Assembly (NCBI RefSeq): GCF_014652315.1
Contig: NZ_BMYO01000009.1
Coordinates: 78,327 to 142,326, forward strand
Direction: 5' to 3'
DNA length: 64,000 nt
From: Jeongeupia chitinilytica
Lineage (GTDB): Bacteria; Pseudomonadota; Gammaproteobacteria; Burkholderiales; Chitinibacteraceae
Shown here: positions 23,365 to 32,403 of the stretch, piece by piece
Layout: every line of letters starts with the position of its first letter
How positions within the stretch are numbered: the first letter of the stretch is position 1
The notes under the pieces: model-generated
Told to the model about the DNA's origin: nothing
What the model saw: the letters and a program-made list of their open reading frames with translations, nothing else
Databases searched by the model: none
Translations under genes and position numbers: made by a program

Positions 23365-25314
23365 ATGACCGACATCGAAACGACCGAAGACAGCAGCAAC
23401 GCCCTCAACGACTACCTGCACGTCTGCCGTGCCACGCTGGTGACCACCGACGGCAGCTACGCGGTGTCGGTCCATGGCGAGATCGTCGTCGGCGACCGCA
23501 GCATTCCCTACCATCTGGTACCCGACGCCGGCTTCCTCGGCAAGACCGCCAAGTGGCGCAAGCTGACGACGACGGCCAAGCTCGCGCTGCTGCAGGAACG
23601 CTGGAACGCCGGCGCGCTGCAGACGCTCGAAGCCGCGCTGATCGAGTGTGCCGATGCGGTGATCGACATCGCGACCGAGTGCGAGATCGACCCGACCGGG
23701 GCGCTGAACGCACTGCAGGCCAAGTACGAGCGCGCCAGCGACCGCTGCAAGGTCGCGCTGGCGCGGATCGAGGCCCAGCAGGGCACGCACGCGGCGACGC
23801 GGCAGGCCGAAAAGACCCGCAACGCCGTCAACCTGTCGCTGTACCCGGAGTCGTTCACCAAGGCGCAGGCGATGCCGCGGCATTTCATCGCCGTGCTCGG
23901 CCCGACCAACTCGGGCAAGACGCACGCGGCGATGGAGCATCTGGCCCAGGCGAAGTCCGGTGCCTACCTCGCACCGCTGCGGCTGCTGGCGCTGGAGAAC
24001 TACCAGCGCCTGCTCGATGCCGGCGTCGCTGTCAGCCTGATCACCGGCGAGCAGCGCAAACTGCATCCGGGCGCGACCCACGTCGCCAGCACCGTCGAGA
24101 TGTTCAACCCGAACAAGCCGATCGACGTCGCCGTCATCGACGAAATCCAGCTGCTCGACGACCCGGATCGGGGCGCGGCATGGACCGCCGCCGTCTGCGG
24201 CGTGCCGGCCAACACCGTCTACCTGCTCGGCGCGCTCGAGGCGCAGCAGGCGATCGAATCGCTGGTTCACCGCATCGGCGGCACGCTCGAAATCCGCAAG
24301 CTCGAGCGCAAGTCGCCGCTGAAAATGGACCCGCAGCCGCTCGGCTCGCTGAAGAACCTCAAGCCCGGCGACGTGCTGATCGCGTTCTCGCGTCGCGAGG
24401 TACTGAACTGGCGCGACCAGGCGATCGCCGAGGGTTTCGCCGTTTCGGCGATCTACGGCAACCTCTCGCCGGAAGTCCGGCAGGCGCAGGCCGAACGTTT
24501 CGTGTCCGGCGACACCAAGATCGTCGTCGGTACCGACGCGATCGGCATGGGGCTGAACACGCCGGCGCGCCGGGTGATCTTCACCACGTCGAACAAGTGG
24601 GACGGCTATAGCGAAGGCACGATCACCGCGGCGCTGGCCAAGCAGATCGCCGGCCGCGCCGGCCGCTTCGGCGCGCACGAGGCCGGTTTCGTCGCCGGTT
24701 TCGACGCCCGCACGCACAAGGTCATCGCCGAGCTGCTGCGCGAAAAGATCGAGCCGCTGCCGGCGACCGGTTTCTTCGTCGCACCCAACCTCGACTACCT
24801 GCAGCAGATCTCCAAGGCCACCGGCCAGACCAGGCTGTTCGCGCTGCTCGAGCTGTTCACCAAGCACATCAACGTCCACGACGAGTTCTTCGTCCCGGCC
24901 AACCTGAGCGACCAGATGGAAAAGGCGCGCTGGCTCGATACGCTCAAGCTGTCGCTCGAAGACCGCTACACCTTCAGCCTGTGCCCGGTGTCGACCAAGA
25001 TTCCGATGCTGGAAAACGCGCTGATGGACTGGGCGCGCGACCGCGCCGACGGCAAACCGTCGCCGCTGCTGCGGATCGAAGGCATCGGCGGCCGCAACGC
25101 GCTGCAGTACCTCGAGGACAGCTGCAAGCTGTATGCGGCGTACGCATGGCTCGGCTACCGGATGGCCGATACCTTCCCGCACGAGGAACTGGCACAGTCG
25201 CTGATGAAGACGACGTCGGAGAAGATCGACCTGATGCTGCAGCAGCAGAACCAGCAGCACCGCCGCCAGCAGCCCGGCAAGGGCGACGGACGGCGCCGCT
25301 TCGGCCGGCGCTAG
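23365..25314 (+). CDS. SUV3-like DExH-box RNA helicase
   Basis: 649 residues. Residues 1-170 are an unassigned N-terminal region. The helicase core has Walker A GPTNSGKT (179-186), the DExH-type box DEIQ (259-262), SAT-like and NLSPEVRQAQAERF, TDAIGMGLN and motif VI QIAGRAGRFG. This set, especially GPTNSGKTHAA and DEIQ, is that of SUPV3L1/SUV3, the mitochondrial degradosome helicase. The C-terminal ~200 residues resemble the SUV3 helical region and end in a basic Gln/Arg tail. It is probably involved in RNA unwinding during decay. Its stop is one base from the convergent HD-GYP stop. Confidence 0.88.
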   Translation: MTDIETTEDSSNALNDYLHVCRATLVTTDGSYAVSVHGEIVVGDRSIPYHLVPDAGFLGKTAKWRKLTTTAKLALLQERWNAGALQTLEAALIECADAVIDIATECEIDPTGALNALQAKYERASDRCKVALARIEAQQGTHAATRQAEKTRNAVNLSLYPESFTKAQAMPRHFIAVLGPTNSGKTHAAMEHLAQAKSGAYLAPLRLLALENYQRLLDAGVAVSLITGEQRKLHPGATHVASTVEMFNPNKPIDVAVIDEIQLLDDPDRGAAWTAAVCGVPANTVYLLGALEAQQAIESLVHRIGGTLEIRKLERKSPLKMDPQPLGSLKNLKPGDVLIAFSRREVLNWRDQAIAEGFAVSAIYGNLSPEVRQAQAERFVSGDTKIVVGTDAIGMGLNTPARRVIFTTSNKWDGYSEGTITAALAKQIAGRAGRFGAHEAGFVAGFDARTHKVIAELLREKIEPLPATGFFVAPNLDYLQQISKATGQTRLFALLELFTKHINVHDEFFVPANLSDQMEKARWLDTLKLSLEDRYTFSLCPVSTKIPMLENALMDWARDRADGKPSPLLRIEGIGGRNALQYLEDSCKLYAAYAWLGYRMADTFPHEELAQSLMKTTSEKIDLMLQQQNQQHRRQQPGKGDGRRRFGRR

Positions 25315-25315
25315 A

Positions 25316-26452
25316 TCAGGGGCGCGCGGTGTGGTCGCCGCGCGCGGTGCGGACGCGCTGCGTCAGTGCCTCGAGTTCGATCCGCCATGCCGGCCAGCTC
25401 GCCGCCTGCGGCAGGTCGTGGCGCTGGATGTCGCGCAACAGGTCGCCGAGCTGCCAGTCGACCTCCTGCGCCAGCGCCAGCAGCTCCTGCGCGACCTGTT
25501 CATCGTCGATCGCGTAGTCGAGCGCCAGCTCGATCCGGTGCAGGTCGATCCCCAGCTGCGCCAGCATGCCGTAGATGCGGTCGAGACGGTCGATGACGAA
25601 GTCGGGCAGCGTCAGCGCCTCCAGACGGCTGCGCTGAACCAGCCAGTTGTCGAACAGGGCCGCCTGACCGCCCAGCTGCTCTGACAGCACCAGCAGCCGT
25701 GCCTCGGACGGCTGGCTGTGCCCCGGCACGACGATGCCCTGCAGGCTGCGGGCCAGCAGGTCGATGGCCTCGGTCCGGAAGCTGTTCCGGATCAGCCGCA
25801 ACCAGATCAGCATCGCGGCCGGCCGGCGCTTGGGCAGCACCGAACCGACGGCCTCGGCCACCGCCAGCAACTCGCCCAGCGGATGCAGCGCCCGGTGCGT
25901 GCCGTGCGCCGGATAGCCGCTGCCGTCGACGCGCTCATGATGCTGCAGCACCGCCAGCACCGCGGCCTCGGGCACCTCGGGGCTGCGGCGCAGCAGCAGT
26001 GCGGCCATCTGCGGGTGATCGTCGATGACGCGCATCGCTTCCGGATCGCCGGCCGCCGGAATCAGGCTGTCGAGGCCGATCAGGCCGACGTCGTGGAACA
26101 GCGCTGCAATCATCAGCGCCGCGCGGTCGGACGCCGACAGCTGCAACCCGTTCGCCAGATAGTCGGCAAGGATGACGATGATCAGGTGGTGCTGGTAGAG
26201 CTCGGGGTTTTCCGCGGCCATGCGGCCGAGCTGGCGCGACAGCGGCTCGGGCAGGTTCAGTGCACCGAGGCCGTACTTGTAACCGAGCGGGTCGGTCGAG
26301 CGCGCCACCAGCGTCACCAGCGTCGGCAGGCTCTGCAGCGCCAGTTGCGCATGGTCGGCGATTTCTTCGCTGCGCAGGCCGGCACCGACGAAGTGGGGCA
26401 CCGACGGCGCACTGGCCCGCATTCCGCGGGACGAACCATCCGGCAGCGACAT
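25316..26452 (-). CDS. HD-GYP domain protein, predicted c-di-GMP phosphodiesterase
   Basis: 378 residues from ATG at 26452; the upstream open frame reads through a gap and part of the LysR gene and is rejected. Metal ligands are seen as FHDVG (His120-Asp121), HPQM and the full HD-GYP signature HHERVDGSGYP (171-181). The N-terminal ~80 residues carry no recognised sensor domain and the C-terminal ~170 are helical. It would hydrolyse c-di-GMP in the cytoplasm. Together with the EAL and degenerate GGDEF proteins it makes three c-di-GMP-related genes in this window. Confidence 0.88.
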   Translation of the reverse strand: MSLPDGSSRGMRASAPSVPHFVGAGLRSEEIADHAQLALQSLPTLVTLVARSTDPLGYKYGLGALNLPEPLSRQLGRMAAENPELYQHHLIIVILADYLANGLQLSASDRAALMIAALFHDVGLIGLDSLIPAAGDPEAMRVIDDHPQMAALLLRRSPEVPEAAVLAVLQHHERVDGSGYPAHGTHRALHPLGELLAVAEAVGSVLPKRRPAAMLIWLRLIRNSFRTEAIDLLARSLQGIVVPGHSQPSEARLLVLSEQLGGQAALFDNWLVQRSRLEALTLPDFVIDRLDRIYGMLAQLGIDLHRIELALDYAIDDEQVAQELLALAQEVDWQLGDLLRDIQRHDLPQAASWPAWRIELEALTQRVRTARGDHTARP

Positions 26453-26501
26453 GGCAATCTCCCCCTGTACTTGTTGCCCTGCAGTATAGGCAGGCCGGCG
26501 G

Positions 26502-27341
26502 CTAGCGCAGCAGCGCGATGAAACGGTCACGCAACGGGCTGCCGGCCTGCGGCAGCCAGGCCAGACCGGTCTGCCAGACCAGGTCGGTGCCCGGCCGTAC
26601 GATGCGTACGCCCGGCGGCAGGATGCGCACCGCGCTCTCGGGTACCAGCGCGGCACCGATGCCGGCCGCGGCGAGCGCCAGCAGGGTCTGGATGTCGCCG
26701 GCTTCATGGACGGCCGATGGCACGTAGCCCTGCCCGGCCCAGTGGTCGAGCAGACGGTCGACCTCGCCGGCGAGCCCCGGGCCCCGATGGCGTGCCAGCC
26801 GCAACAGGGTTGGCGGTCGCAGCGGATCGACGCCGTCGCCGACGGCCAGCACCAGCCTGTCGGTCAGCAGCGGCAGGCTGGCCAGCGGTGCGACGACCGG
26901 CAGCCGCACGAAGCCGAGCTGCAGGCGGCCGTCCAGCAAGCGCTCGACCTGCTCGGCCGACGACATGTCCTCGAGACCGATCTCGACGTCCGGATGATGA
27001 CGGCGGAAGGCGGCGATGTGCTGCGGCGCCAGTTGCAGGCTGGACAGACCGAAACCGATGGCCAGCCGCCCCGCTTCGCCACGGACCATCCGCCGAGCAC
27101 GTTCGTCGAGCGCATCGGCACGGCCCAGCAGCTCGCGCGCTTCGCCGAGGAAGTCGGCGCCAAAACCGGTCAGCGCCGCACCGTGCCGGCCGCGAACGAG
27201 GAGCGGCGCGCCGAGCCGGTCTTCGAGCACGCGGATCTGCTTGGTCAGCGCCGGCTGGGTCAGGCACAGCCGGCTCGCGGCCTGACCGTAATGCAGGCAG
27301 TCGGCGAGAACGACAAAGGCGCGAAGCAGACGGATTTCCAT
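26502..27341 (-). CDS. LysR-family transcriptional regulator (nitrilase-linked)
   Basis: 279 residues: winged helix-turn-helix at 1-60 (HYGQAASRLCLTQPALTKQIRVLE) and an effector-binding domain from ~90. It is divergent from the nitrilase-family gene across a 107-bp gap that holds a near-perfect dyad, so it probably controls that gene and itself. LysR proteins bind as tetramers and respond to a small molecule; the ligand may be a substrate or product of the amidohydrolase. Confidence 0.92.
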   Translation of the reverse strand: MEIRLLRAFVVLADCLHYGQAASRLCLTQPALTKQIRVLEDRLGAPLLVRGRHGAALTGFGADFLGEARELLGRADALDERARRMVRGEAGRLAIGFGLSSLQLAPQHIAAFRRHHPDVEIGLEDMSSAEQVERLLDGRLQLGFVRLPVVAPLASLPLLTDRLVLAVGDGVDPLRPPTLLRLARHRGPGLAGEVDRLLDHWAGQGYVPSAVHEAGDIQTLLALAAAGIGAALVPESAVRILPPGVRIVRPGTDLVWQTGLAWLPQAGSPLRDRFIALLR

Positions 27342-27360
27342 TCCTTCAGGTTATCACCAA

Positions 27361-27383
27361 CCGGAAAATCCATCATTATCCGG
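27361..27383. promoter_or_regulatory. candidate LysR operator, dyad in the lysR/nitrilase gap
   Basis: CCGGAAAAT-N5-ATTATCCGG is an inverted repeat matching at 8 of 9 positions, centred in the divergent gap 20 bp from the LysR start. Its position suits autoregulation and activation of the divergent gene. Confidence 0.55.
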
Positions 27384-27448
27384 CGCGCGCGCACGGTGCT
27401 TAAATCGTCGGTGTCGCCGGCCCGCCGGCATGTACCGGAGTCCCCACC

Positions 27449-28444
27449 ATGACCGAAACGCTGTGCGTCGCCGCGGTGCAGTTCCAGCATCGCGCCAACG
27501 ACAAGACCTACAACCTCGGCCGCATTGCCGACTTCGCGCTTGAGGCCGCCCGCCGCGGCGTGCAGCTGCTCGCCCTGCCGGAAATGTGCATCACCGGCTA
27601 CTGGCACGTGCCCAGGCTCGACGCAGCAGCCGTCGCCGCGCTGGCCGAACCGCTGGACGGCCCGTCGGTCTCCGCCGTCCGGGCGCTGGCGCTCCGGCAC
27701 GGCATCGGCATCGGCGCCGGCTTCATCGAGCGCGGCGACGACGGCCGGCTCTACAACGCCTACGCGGTCTGCCTGCCCGACGGCCAGGTGCACTGCCACC
27801 GCAAGCTGCACGCGTTCGAGCATCCGGCGATCGCCAGCGGCGACCGCTACACGGTGTTCGATACGCCGTGGGGCGTGCGCGTCGGCGTGCTGATCTGCTG
27901 GGACAACAATCTGGTCGAGAACGCCCGCGCCACCGCGCTGCTCGGCGCGACGGTACTGCTCGCACCGCACCAGACCGGCGGCACCGATTCGCGCAGCCCG
28001 CATGCGATGAAGAAGATTCCATTGCCGGTCTGGCGCAACCGCCACGCCGATCCGGCCGCGATCGAGGCGGCATTCCGCGGCCCGAACGGGCGCGAATGGC
28101 TGCTGCGCTGGCTGCCGGCACGCGCGCACGACAACGGCCTGTTCATCGTGTTCGCCAACGGCGTCGGCGAGGACGACGACGAGGTGCGGACCGGCAACGC
28201 GATGGTGCTCGACCCGTACGGCCGCATCCTTGCCGAGACGTGGGCCGCCGCCGATGCACTGGTCGAAGCCGAGCTCGACCTCGGCCTGCTGCCGCTGTGT
28301 TCGGGCCGGCGCTGGATGCAGGGCCGGCGCCCCGAGCTCTACGGCGTGCTGACCGAGGTCCGGCCGGGGCTGCGCGATGCCCGCGCCGCGCGCTTCTCCG
28401 ATGCCCCGGTCAACCTCGCTCTGACCGACGTGCGTCAGCCGTAA
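27449..28444 (+). CDS. nitrilase-superfamily carbon-nitrogen hydrolase
   Basis: 331 residues. The Glu-Lys-Cys triad is complete: ALPEM (Glu45), CHRKLHAFE (Lys119) and VLICWDNN (Cys150). A ~30-residue insertion follows, containing PHQTGG and a basic stretch. It hydrolyses an amide or nitrile in the cytoplasm; the CWDN context differs from the common CYD of amidases and the substrate is not predictable. ATG at 27449 has CGGAG upstream. The last 10 bp overlap the convergent LysR gene. Confidence 0.88.
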   Translation: MTETLCVAAVQFQHRANDKTYNLGRIADFALEAARRGVQLLALPEMCITGYWHVPRLDAAAVAALAEPLDGPSVSAVRALALRHGIGIGAGFIERGDDGRLYNAYAVCLPDGQVHCHRKLHAFEHPAIASGDRYTVFDTPWGVRVGVLICWDNNLVENARATALLGATVLLAPHQTGGTDSRSPHAMKKIPLPVWRNRHADPAAIEAAFRGPNGREWLLRWLPARAHDNGLFIVFANGVGEDDDEVRTGNAMVLDPYGRILAETWAAADALVEAELDLGLLPLCSGRRWMQGRRPELYGVLTEVRPGLRDARAARFSDAPVNLALTDVRQP

Positions 28445-29310
28445 CGCGCCTGCGCCAGCGCCAGCCAGGCACGTGCAGCGTGCGACAGGTAGGCATCGCG
28501 CGGCCACGCCAGCGCGATCTCCCACGGGATATCGGCTTCGAGCGTGCAGACGGTCAGCCCTTCCTGGGCCGACGCGGCGATTTCGGACGCCGGCAGCAGC
28601 GCGATGCCGATGCCACCGCGCACCATTGCCGCGATCAGCCCGGGCTGACCACTGCGGCCGGCGACCTGCGGCGCGAAACCCGCCGCGGCGCACGCGCCGG
28701 TGATGCGGTCGTTGAGCGCAAAACCCGGCGTGAACAGGATGAACGGTTCGTCGGCGAGGTCGGCCAGCGCCACCACCGGCCGGTGTGCCCACGCCGAGCG
28801 CTCGGGCGCAATCAGCGCCAGCCGGTCGCGCACCAGCGTCAGCGTCCGGTAGCGCGGATCGTCGATCGGATGCAGCAGGCCGCCGAGTTCGAGTTCACCG
28901 GCCAGCAGCGCGGCCTCGATCGCGATCGCGCCGTCCTCGAACAGCTTGAGCTCGACCCCCGGATACTTGCGTTTGAACTCGCTGATCAGCGCGACGAACA
29001 CCCGGCCGCCGAGCGACGGCACGCCGATGCGCAGCTCGCCGCGCGCCAGCCCCGACAGCCCGTCGAGTTCGGCGCGCAACTGCGCGGCGTCGCCGAGCAG
29101 CCGTTCGGCATAACCGAGCACCACGCTGCCGGCGTCGGTCAGCCGCGGCCGCTTGCCGTCGCGCACCAGCAGCGTCTGGCCCAGTTCGTCCTCGAGCTGG
29201 CGCACCAGCTTGCTCACTGTCGGCTGCGTCACGCACAGCTTTTCAGCCGCGAGGGTGAAGCTGGCGCAACGGGCGACTTCGGCAAAGGCGCGCAGGGTTC
29301 GCAGTTCCAT
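28435..29310 (-). CDS. cidR: LysR-family regulator, CidR-like
   Basis: 291 residues with an N-terminal HTH (FTLAAEKLCVTQPTVSKLVRQLE) and a C-terminal LysR substrate-binding domain. It is divergent from the cidA-cidB pair by 100 bp; LysR activators (CidR, AlsR-like) control such holin-like genes and respond to weak acids in other bacteria. A clear AAGGAT-N5-ATCCTT dyad lies in the gap. The symbol is inferred from position and family. Confidence 0.8.
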   Translation of the reverse strand: MELRTLRAFAEVARCASFTLAAEKLCVTQPTVSKLVRQLEDELGQTLLVRDGKRPRLTDAGSVVLGYAERLLGDAAQLRAELDGLSGLARGELRIGVPSLGGRVFVALISEFKRKYPGVELKLFEDGAIAIEAALLAGELELGGLLHPIDDPRYRTLTLVRDRLALIAPERSAWAHRPVVALADLADEPFILFTPGFALNDRITGACAAAGFAPQVAGRSGQPGLIAAMVRGGIGIALLPASEIAASAQEGLTVCTLEADIPWEIALAWPRDAYLSHAARAWLALAQARYG

Positions 29311-29342
29311 CGCAGATCATTCCAAATCGGCATTGATTTCAT

Positions 29343-29359
29343 AAGGATAATTCATCCTT
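29343..29359. promoter_or_regulatory. candidate CidR operator, palindrome upstream of cidA
   Basis: A perfect 6-bp inverted repeat AAGGAT-AATTC-ATCCTT lies in an A+T-rich patch 50 bp before cidA and 33 bp before cidR. Its arm and spacer lengths suit a LysR-type site. Confidence 0.55.
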
Positions 29360-29410
29360 GTAATCAACGCGCAGGCCTACACTGCGGGCTGTGTACTCAG
29401 GGAGGCCGTC

Positions 29411-29836
29411 ATGGCTACCTCGCGCGCCGCCAGCCTGTTCCGGCTGCTGGCCCAACTGTTGCTGATCTTTGCCATCTGGTTCGCCACCGACTGGTTTGCC
29501 CGCGCCGTGCATTCGCCGATTCCGGGCAGCGTGATCGGGCTCGGCGTGGTGCTGGCGCTGCTGATGAGCGGCCTGATGCGGGCCGACACCGTCCGCCGCG
29601 GCGCCGAATGGCTGCTGGCCGAGATGCTGCTGTTCTTCATTCCGCCGTGCATCGCCGTGGTCCAGTTCGGCACGCTGTTCAAGGCCGAAGGCCTGCCGCT
29701 GATTGCGGTGATCGGCCTCGGTACACTGATCGTCATGGCCGGTACCGCGCTGGTCGTCGACATCGTGTTCCGCTGGGAGCACCGCCGCCGCATCCGGGCC
29801 AAATCGCGCCGCCGCGAACTGGCCGGAGTCCTGTGA
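29411..29836 (+). CDS. cidA: CidA/LrgA family holin-like membrane protein
   Basis: 141 residues with four hydrophobic spans and the family core SPIPGSVIGLGVVLALLMSG and FFIPPCIAVVQF. The C-terminus is basic. The family was named for murein hydrolase export control; recent work on relatives points to pyruvate or small-acid transport with CidB/LrgB. It is followed directly by the cidB gene with a TGATG overlap. Confidence 0.92.
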   Translation: MATSRAASLFRLLAQLLLIFAIWFATDWFARAVHSPIPGSVIGLGVVLALLMSGLMRADTVRRGAEWLLAEMLLFFIPPCIAVVQFGTLFKAEGLPLIAVIGLGTLIVMAGTALVVDIVFRWEHRRRIRAKSRRRELAGVL

Positions 29837-30522
29837 TGTCCTCCTCGCCCCTCGCGCTGATCAGTTTCGTCCTGACCATTGCCGTCTATTACGGCTGCAA
29901 ATGGCTGTACCGCCGCCACCGCAGGATCTGGTTCGCGCCGATCCTGCTCGCGCCGCTGATCCTCGGCGCCATCGTGCTGCTCGCCGGCATCCCCTATCCG
30001 GTCTACAACGCCGACGCCCGCTGGCTGGTCTGGCTGCTCGGGCCGACGACGATCGCCTTCGCCGTACCGATCTACGACCAGCGCGAGATCATCCGCCGCA
30101 ATCCGCTGACGCTGACGATCGGCGTGATCGCCGGCATCGTGCTCGGCATCGGCTCGTCGTATCTGCTTTCAAGGCTGTTCCGGCTGCCCGACGAAGTCAC
30201 CCACAGCCTGCTGTCGCGTTCGGTCTCGACGCCGTTCGCCGTCGTCGCCACCGATGCCTTCGGCGGCTCGCGCGAGCTGACCTCGCTCTTCGTCGTCGTC
30301 ACCGGCGTGTTCGGCATGGCGATCGGCGAAACGGTGATGCGGTTCTTGCCGCTGCGCTCCCGCATGGCACGCGGTGCAATGTTCGGCGCCGCCAGCCACG
30401 GCGCCGGCACGGCCAAAGCACGTGAAATCGGCGACGAAGAAGGGGTCGTCGCCAGCCTGACCATGACGATGGCCGGCATCGCCATGGTGTTGATCTCTCC
30501 CCTGCTCGGAGCATGGATATGA
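29836..30522 (+). CDS. cidB: CidB/LrgB family membrane protein
   Basis: 228 residues from ATG at 29836, sharing one base with the cidA stop. Six or seven hydrophobic spans carry the LrgB signature SVSTPFAVVATDAFGG and a late GAASHGAGTAKAREIGDEEG. It acts with CidA in the inner membrane. The gap after it (30523-30740) contains no gene and no clear terminator. Confidence 0.92.
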   Translation: MSSSPLALISFVLTIAVYYGCKWLYRRHRRIWFAPILLAPLILGAIVLLAGIPYPVYNADARWLVWLLGPTTIAFAVPIYDQREIIRRNPLTLTIGVIAGIVLGIGSSYLLSRLFRLPDEVTHSLLSRSVSTPFAVVATDAFGGSRELTSLFVVVTGVFGMAIGETVMRFLPLRSRMARGAMFGAASHGAGTAKAREIGDEEGVVASLTMTMAGIAMVLISPLLGAWI

Positions 30523-30740
30523 AGCGTCCCTTACCCTGGTGCTGTGCGCGGCGGCGCGCACGGCTGCGGCAGCAACCCAAGCGTACGCCGCAACGTGCCG
30601 ATGCCGTCGGCGGGACGACCGGGGAACTCGCGCCACCGCCCGTCAAGCTCACGCCGACATGAGCCGAATGCACGTACCCGGCAGGTAAAGGCCGGCGGGG
30701 CAATGGTAAGATGGCCGGGACCGTTTACCGAAACCATGCC

Positions 30741-31571
30741 ATGACCCGCCCGCCGATCAGCTTCGAATTCTTCCCGTCCAAGACGCCCGAAGGCGTCGAG
30801 AAACTGCGCAACACCCGCCGCCAGCTCGCCCAGTTCAAGCCCGAGTTCTTCTCGGTGACCTTCGGCGCCGGCGGCACCACGCAGGACGGCACGCGCAACG
30901 CGGTATTCGAAATCCAGTCCGAAGGCCATCAGGCCGCGCCGCACCTGTCGTGCATCGGCTCGACCCGCGCGACCATTGCCGAGCTGCTGACGAGCTACCG
31001 CGAACACGGCATCCGCCGCATCGTCGCGCTGCGCGGCGACATTCCGTCGGGCATGGTCGACGTCGGCGAATTCCGCTACGCCAACGAACTCGTCGCCTTC
31101 ATCCGCGAACAGCACGGTGACTGGTTTCACATCGAAGTTGCCGCCTACCCGGAGTACCACCCGCAGGCGCAAAGCGCCGAGGCCGACCTGCGCGCCTTCG
31201 TCGGCAAGGTCAACGCCGGCGCCGACGCGGCGATCACCCAGTACTTCTTCAACGCCGACGCCTACTTCCGCTTCGTCGACGAAGTGCAGAGCCGCGGCGT
31301 CACCATCCCCATCGTCCCCGGCATCATGCCGATCCAGAACTTCAGCCAGCTGTCGCGCTTCTCCGACATGTGCGGCGCGGAAATCCCGCGCTGGCTCAAG
31401 CTGCGGCTGGCCTCGTTCGGCGACGATTCGGCGTCGATCCGCGCCTTCGGCCTCGATTTCGTCACCGAGCTGTCCGACCGGGTGCTGTCGCAAGGCGCGC
31501 CGGGGCTGCACTTCTACACGCTGAACGCCGCCGGCGCGGTCAGCACGATCTGCCAGCGACTCGGTTTCTGA
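30741..31571 (+). CDS. metF: 5,10-methylenetetrahydrofolate reductase
   Basis: 276 residues from ATG at 30741. The N-terminal SFEFFPSKT with the catalytic Glu, VTFGAGGTTQDGT, the flavin-binding ALRGDIPSG and the C-terminal GLHFYTLNAAG are all typical. It reduces methylene-THF to methyl-THF using FAD and NAD(P)H, supplying the methyl group for methionine. It is not in an operon with ahcY, unlike in many relatives, and has no riboswitch visible upstream. Confidence 0.97.
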   Translation: MTRPPISFEFFPSKTPEGVEKLRNTRRQLAQFKPEFFSVTFGAGGTTQDGTRNAVFEIQSEGHQAAPHLSCIGSTRATIAELLTSYREHGIRRIVALRGDIPSGMVDVGEFRYANELVAFIREQHGDWFHIEVAAYPEYHPQAQSAEADLRAFVGKVNAGADAAITQYFFNADAYFRFVDEVQSRGVTIPIVPGIMPIQNFSQLSRFSDMCGAEIPRWLKLRLASFGDDSASIRAFGLDFVTELSDRVLSQGAPGLHFYTLNAAGAVSTICQRLGF

Positions 31572-31593
31572 GCCCGCCCCACCTCGTACACCA

Positions 31594-31617
31594 GCGGCCC
31601 CGGACGGGGCCGTTTTT
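31594..31617 (+). terminator. rho-independent terminator of metF
   Basis: GGCCCC and GGGGCC enclose a GGAC loop and are followed by TTTTT. The last base touches the stop of the convergent AraC-family gene. Confidence 0.88.
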
Positions 31618-32402
31618 CATGTGCCCGGCAATTCGCGCCGGTACTGCTCGGGCGTGGTACCGGCCTGACGCTGGAACATCGCGATGAACGCCGAACTCGT
31701 GCTGTAGCCGAGGTCGAGCGCGATCGCCTGAACGCTGCGCCCCTTGTCGAGCAGCTCGATCGCGTGCAGGAAGCGCAGGCGCTGCCGCCACTCGCCCAGA
31801 CTCATTCCCAGTTCGCGCTGGCAGTACCGCGCCAGCGTGCGCTCGGTCAGGTGGACCGTTTCGGCCCATTCCGAGGCAGTGCGGTTGTCGCCGGGCTCGC
31901 GCTGCAGCGCGGCGAGCACCTGCTGCAGCGACGGCGTGCTGGCCAGCGGCAGGTAGCGCGGCTCGACCCGCGCGCGGCCAAGCTGGTCGACGACAACCTG
32001 CGCCAGCCGGCGGTCGGCGTCGCTGTCCGGCACGGCAACCTGGCGTTCGGCGAAGTCGATGAGGATGGCCCGCAGTACCGCGCTGATCGCCAGCATGCAC
32101 GGCTGCGCCGGCAAGGCGCCGCACAGCGACGGATCGAGATCGAGCGCGCGGTACAGCACCGGCTGCTGGTTGTAGGTGCCGTGCACGACGCCGGGCGGCA
32201 GCCACACGGTGTACTGCGGCGGCGAGATGAAGCGCTGCCCGCCGACGTCGATCTGCATCACGCCGCGCTCGGCGTAGTTGAGCTGCCCCCAGGCATGGTG
32301 ATGCAGCTCGCATTCGGTATCGGCGGCCAGCGCATCGAAGCGGAAGCACACCGGATACGGCAAATGGTCGAAATCGCGGCGGGGTGAATACTGGTGGGCC
32401 AT
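31617..32402 (-). CDS. AraC-family transcriptional regulator with cupin domain
   Basis: 261 residues. The N-terminal cupin-like sensor has CELHHHAWGQLNYAERGVMQI and WLPPGVVHG. The C-terminal ~100 residues are the double HTH with LTERTLARYCQRELGMSLGEWRQ and ALDLGYSTSSAFIAMFQRQ. It is divergent from an EamA-type exporter with repeat-rich DNA between them, so it very likely regulates that exporter. Confidence 0.92.
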   Translation of the reverse strand: MAHQYSPRRDFDHLPYPVCFRFDALAADTECELHHHAWGQLNYAERGVMQIDVGGQRFISPPQYTVWLPPGVVHGTYNQQPVLYRALDLDPSLCGALPAQPCMLAISAVLRAILIDFAERQVAVPDSDADRRLAQVVVDQLGRARVEPRYLPLASTPSLQQVLAALQREPGDNRTASEWAETVHLTERTLARYCQRELGMSLGEWRQRLRFLHAIELLDKGRSVQAIALDLGYSTSSAFIAMFQRQAGTTPEQYRRELPGT

Positions 32403-32403
32403 G

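Noticed and set aside
27586..29835. Long extension upstream of cidB
   Set aside because: It crosses the nitrilase, cidR and cidA genes in a different frame; ATG at 29836 gives a complete LrgB-family protein.
30544..30744. 66-codon plus-strand frame before metF
   Set aside because: Arg/Pro/Ser-rich product, no ribosome-binding site, and it overlaps the metF start.
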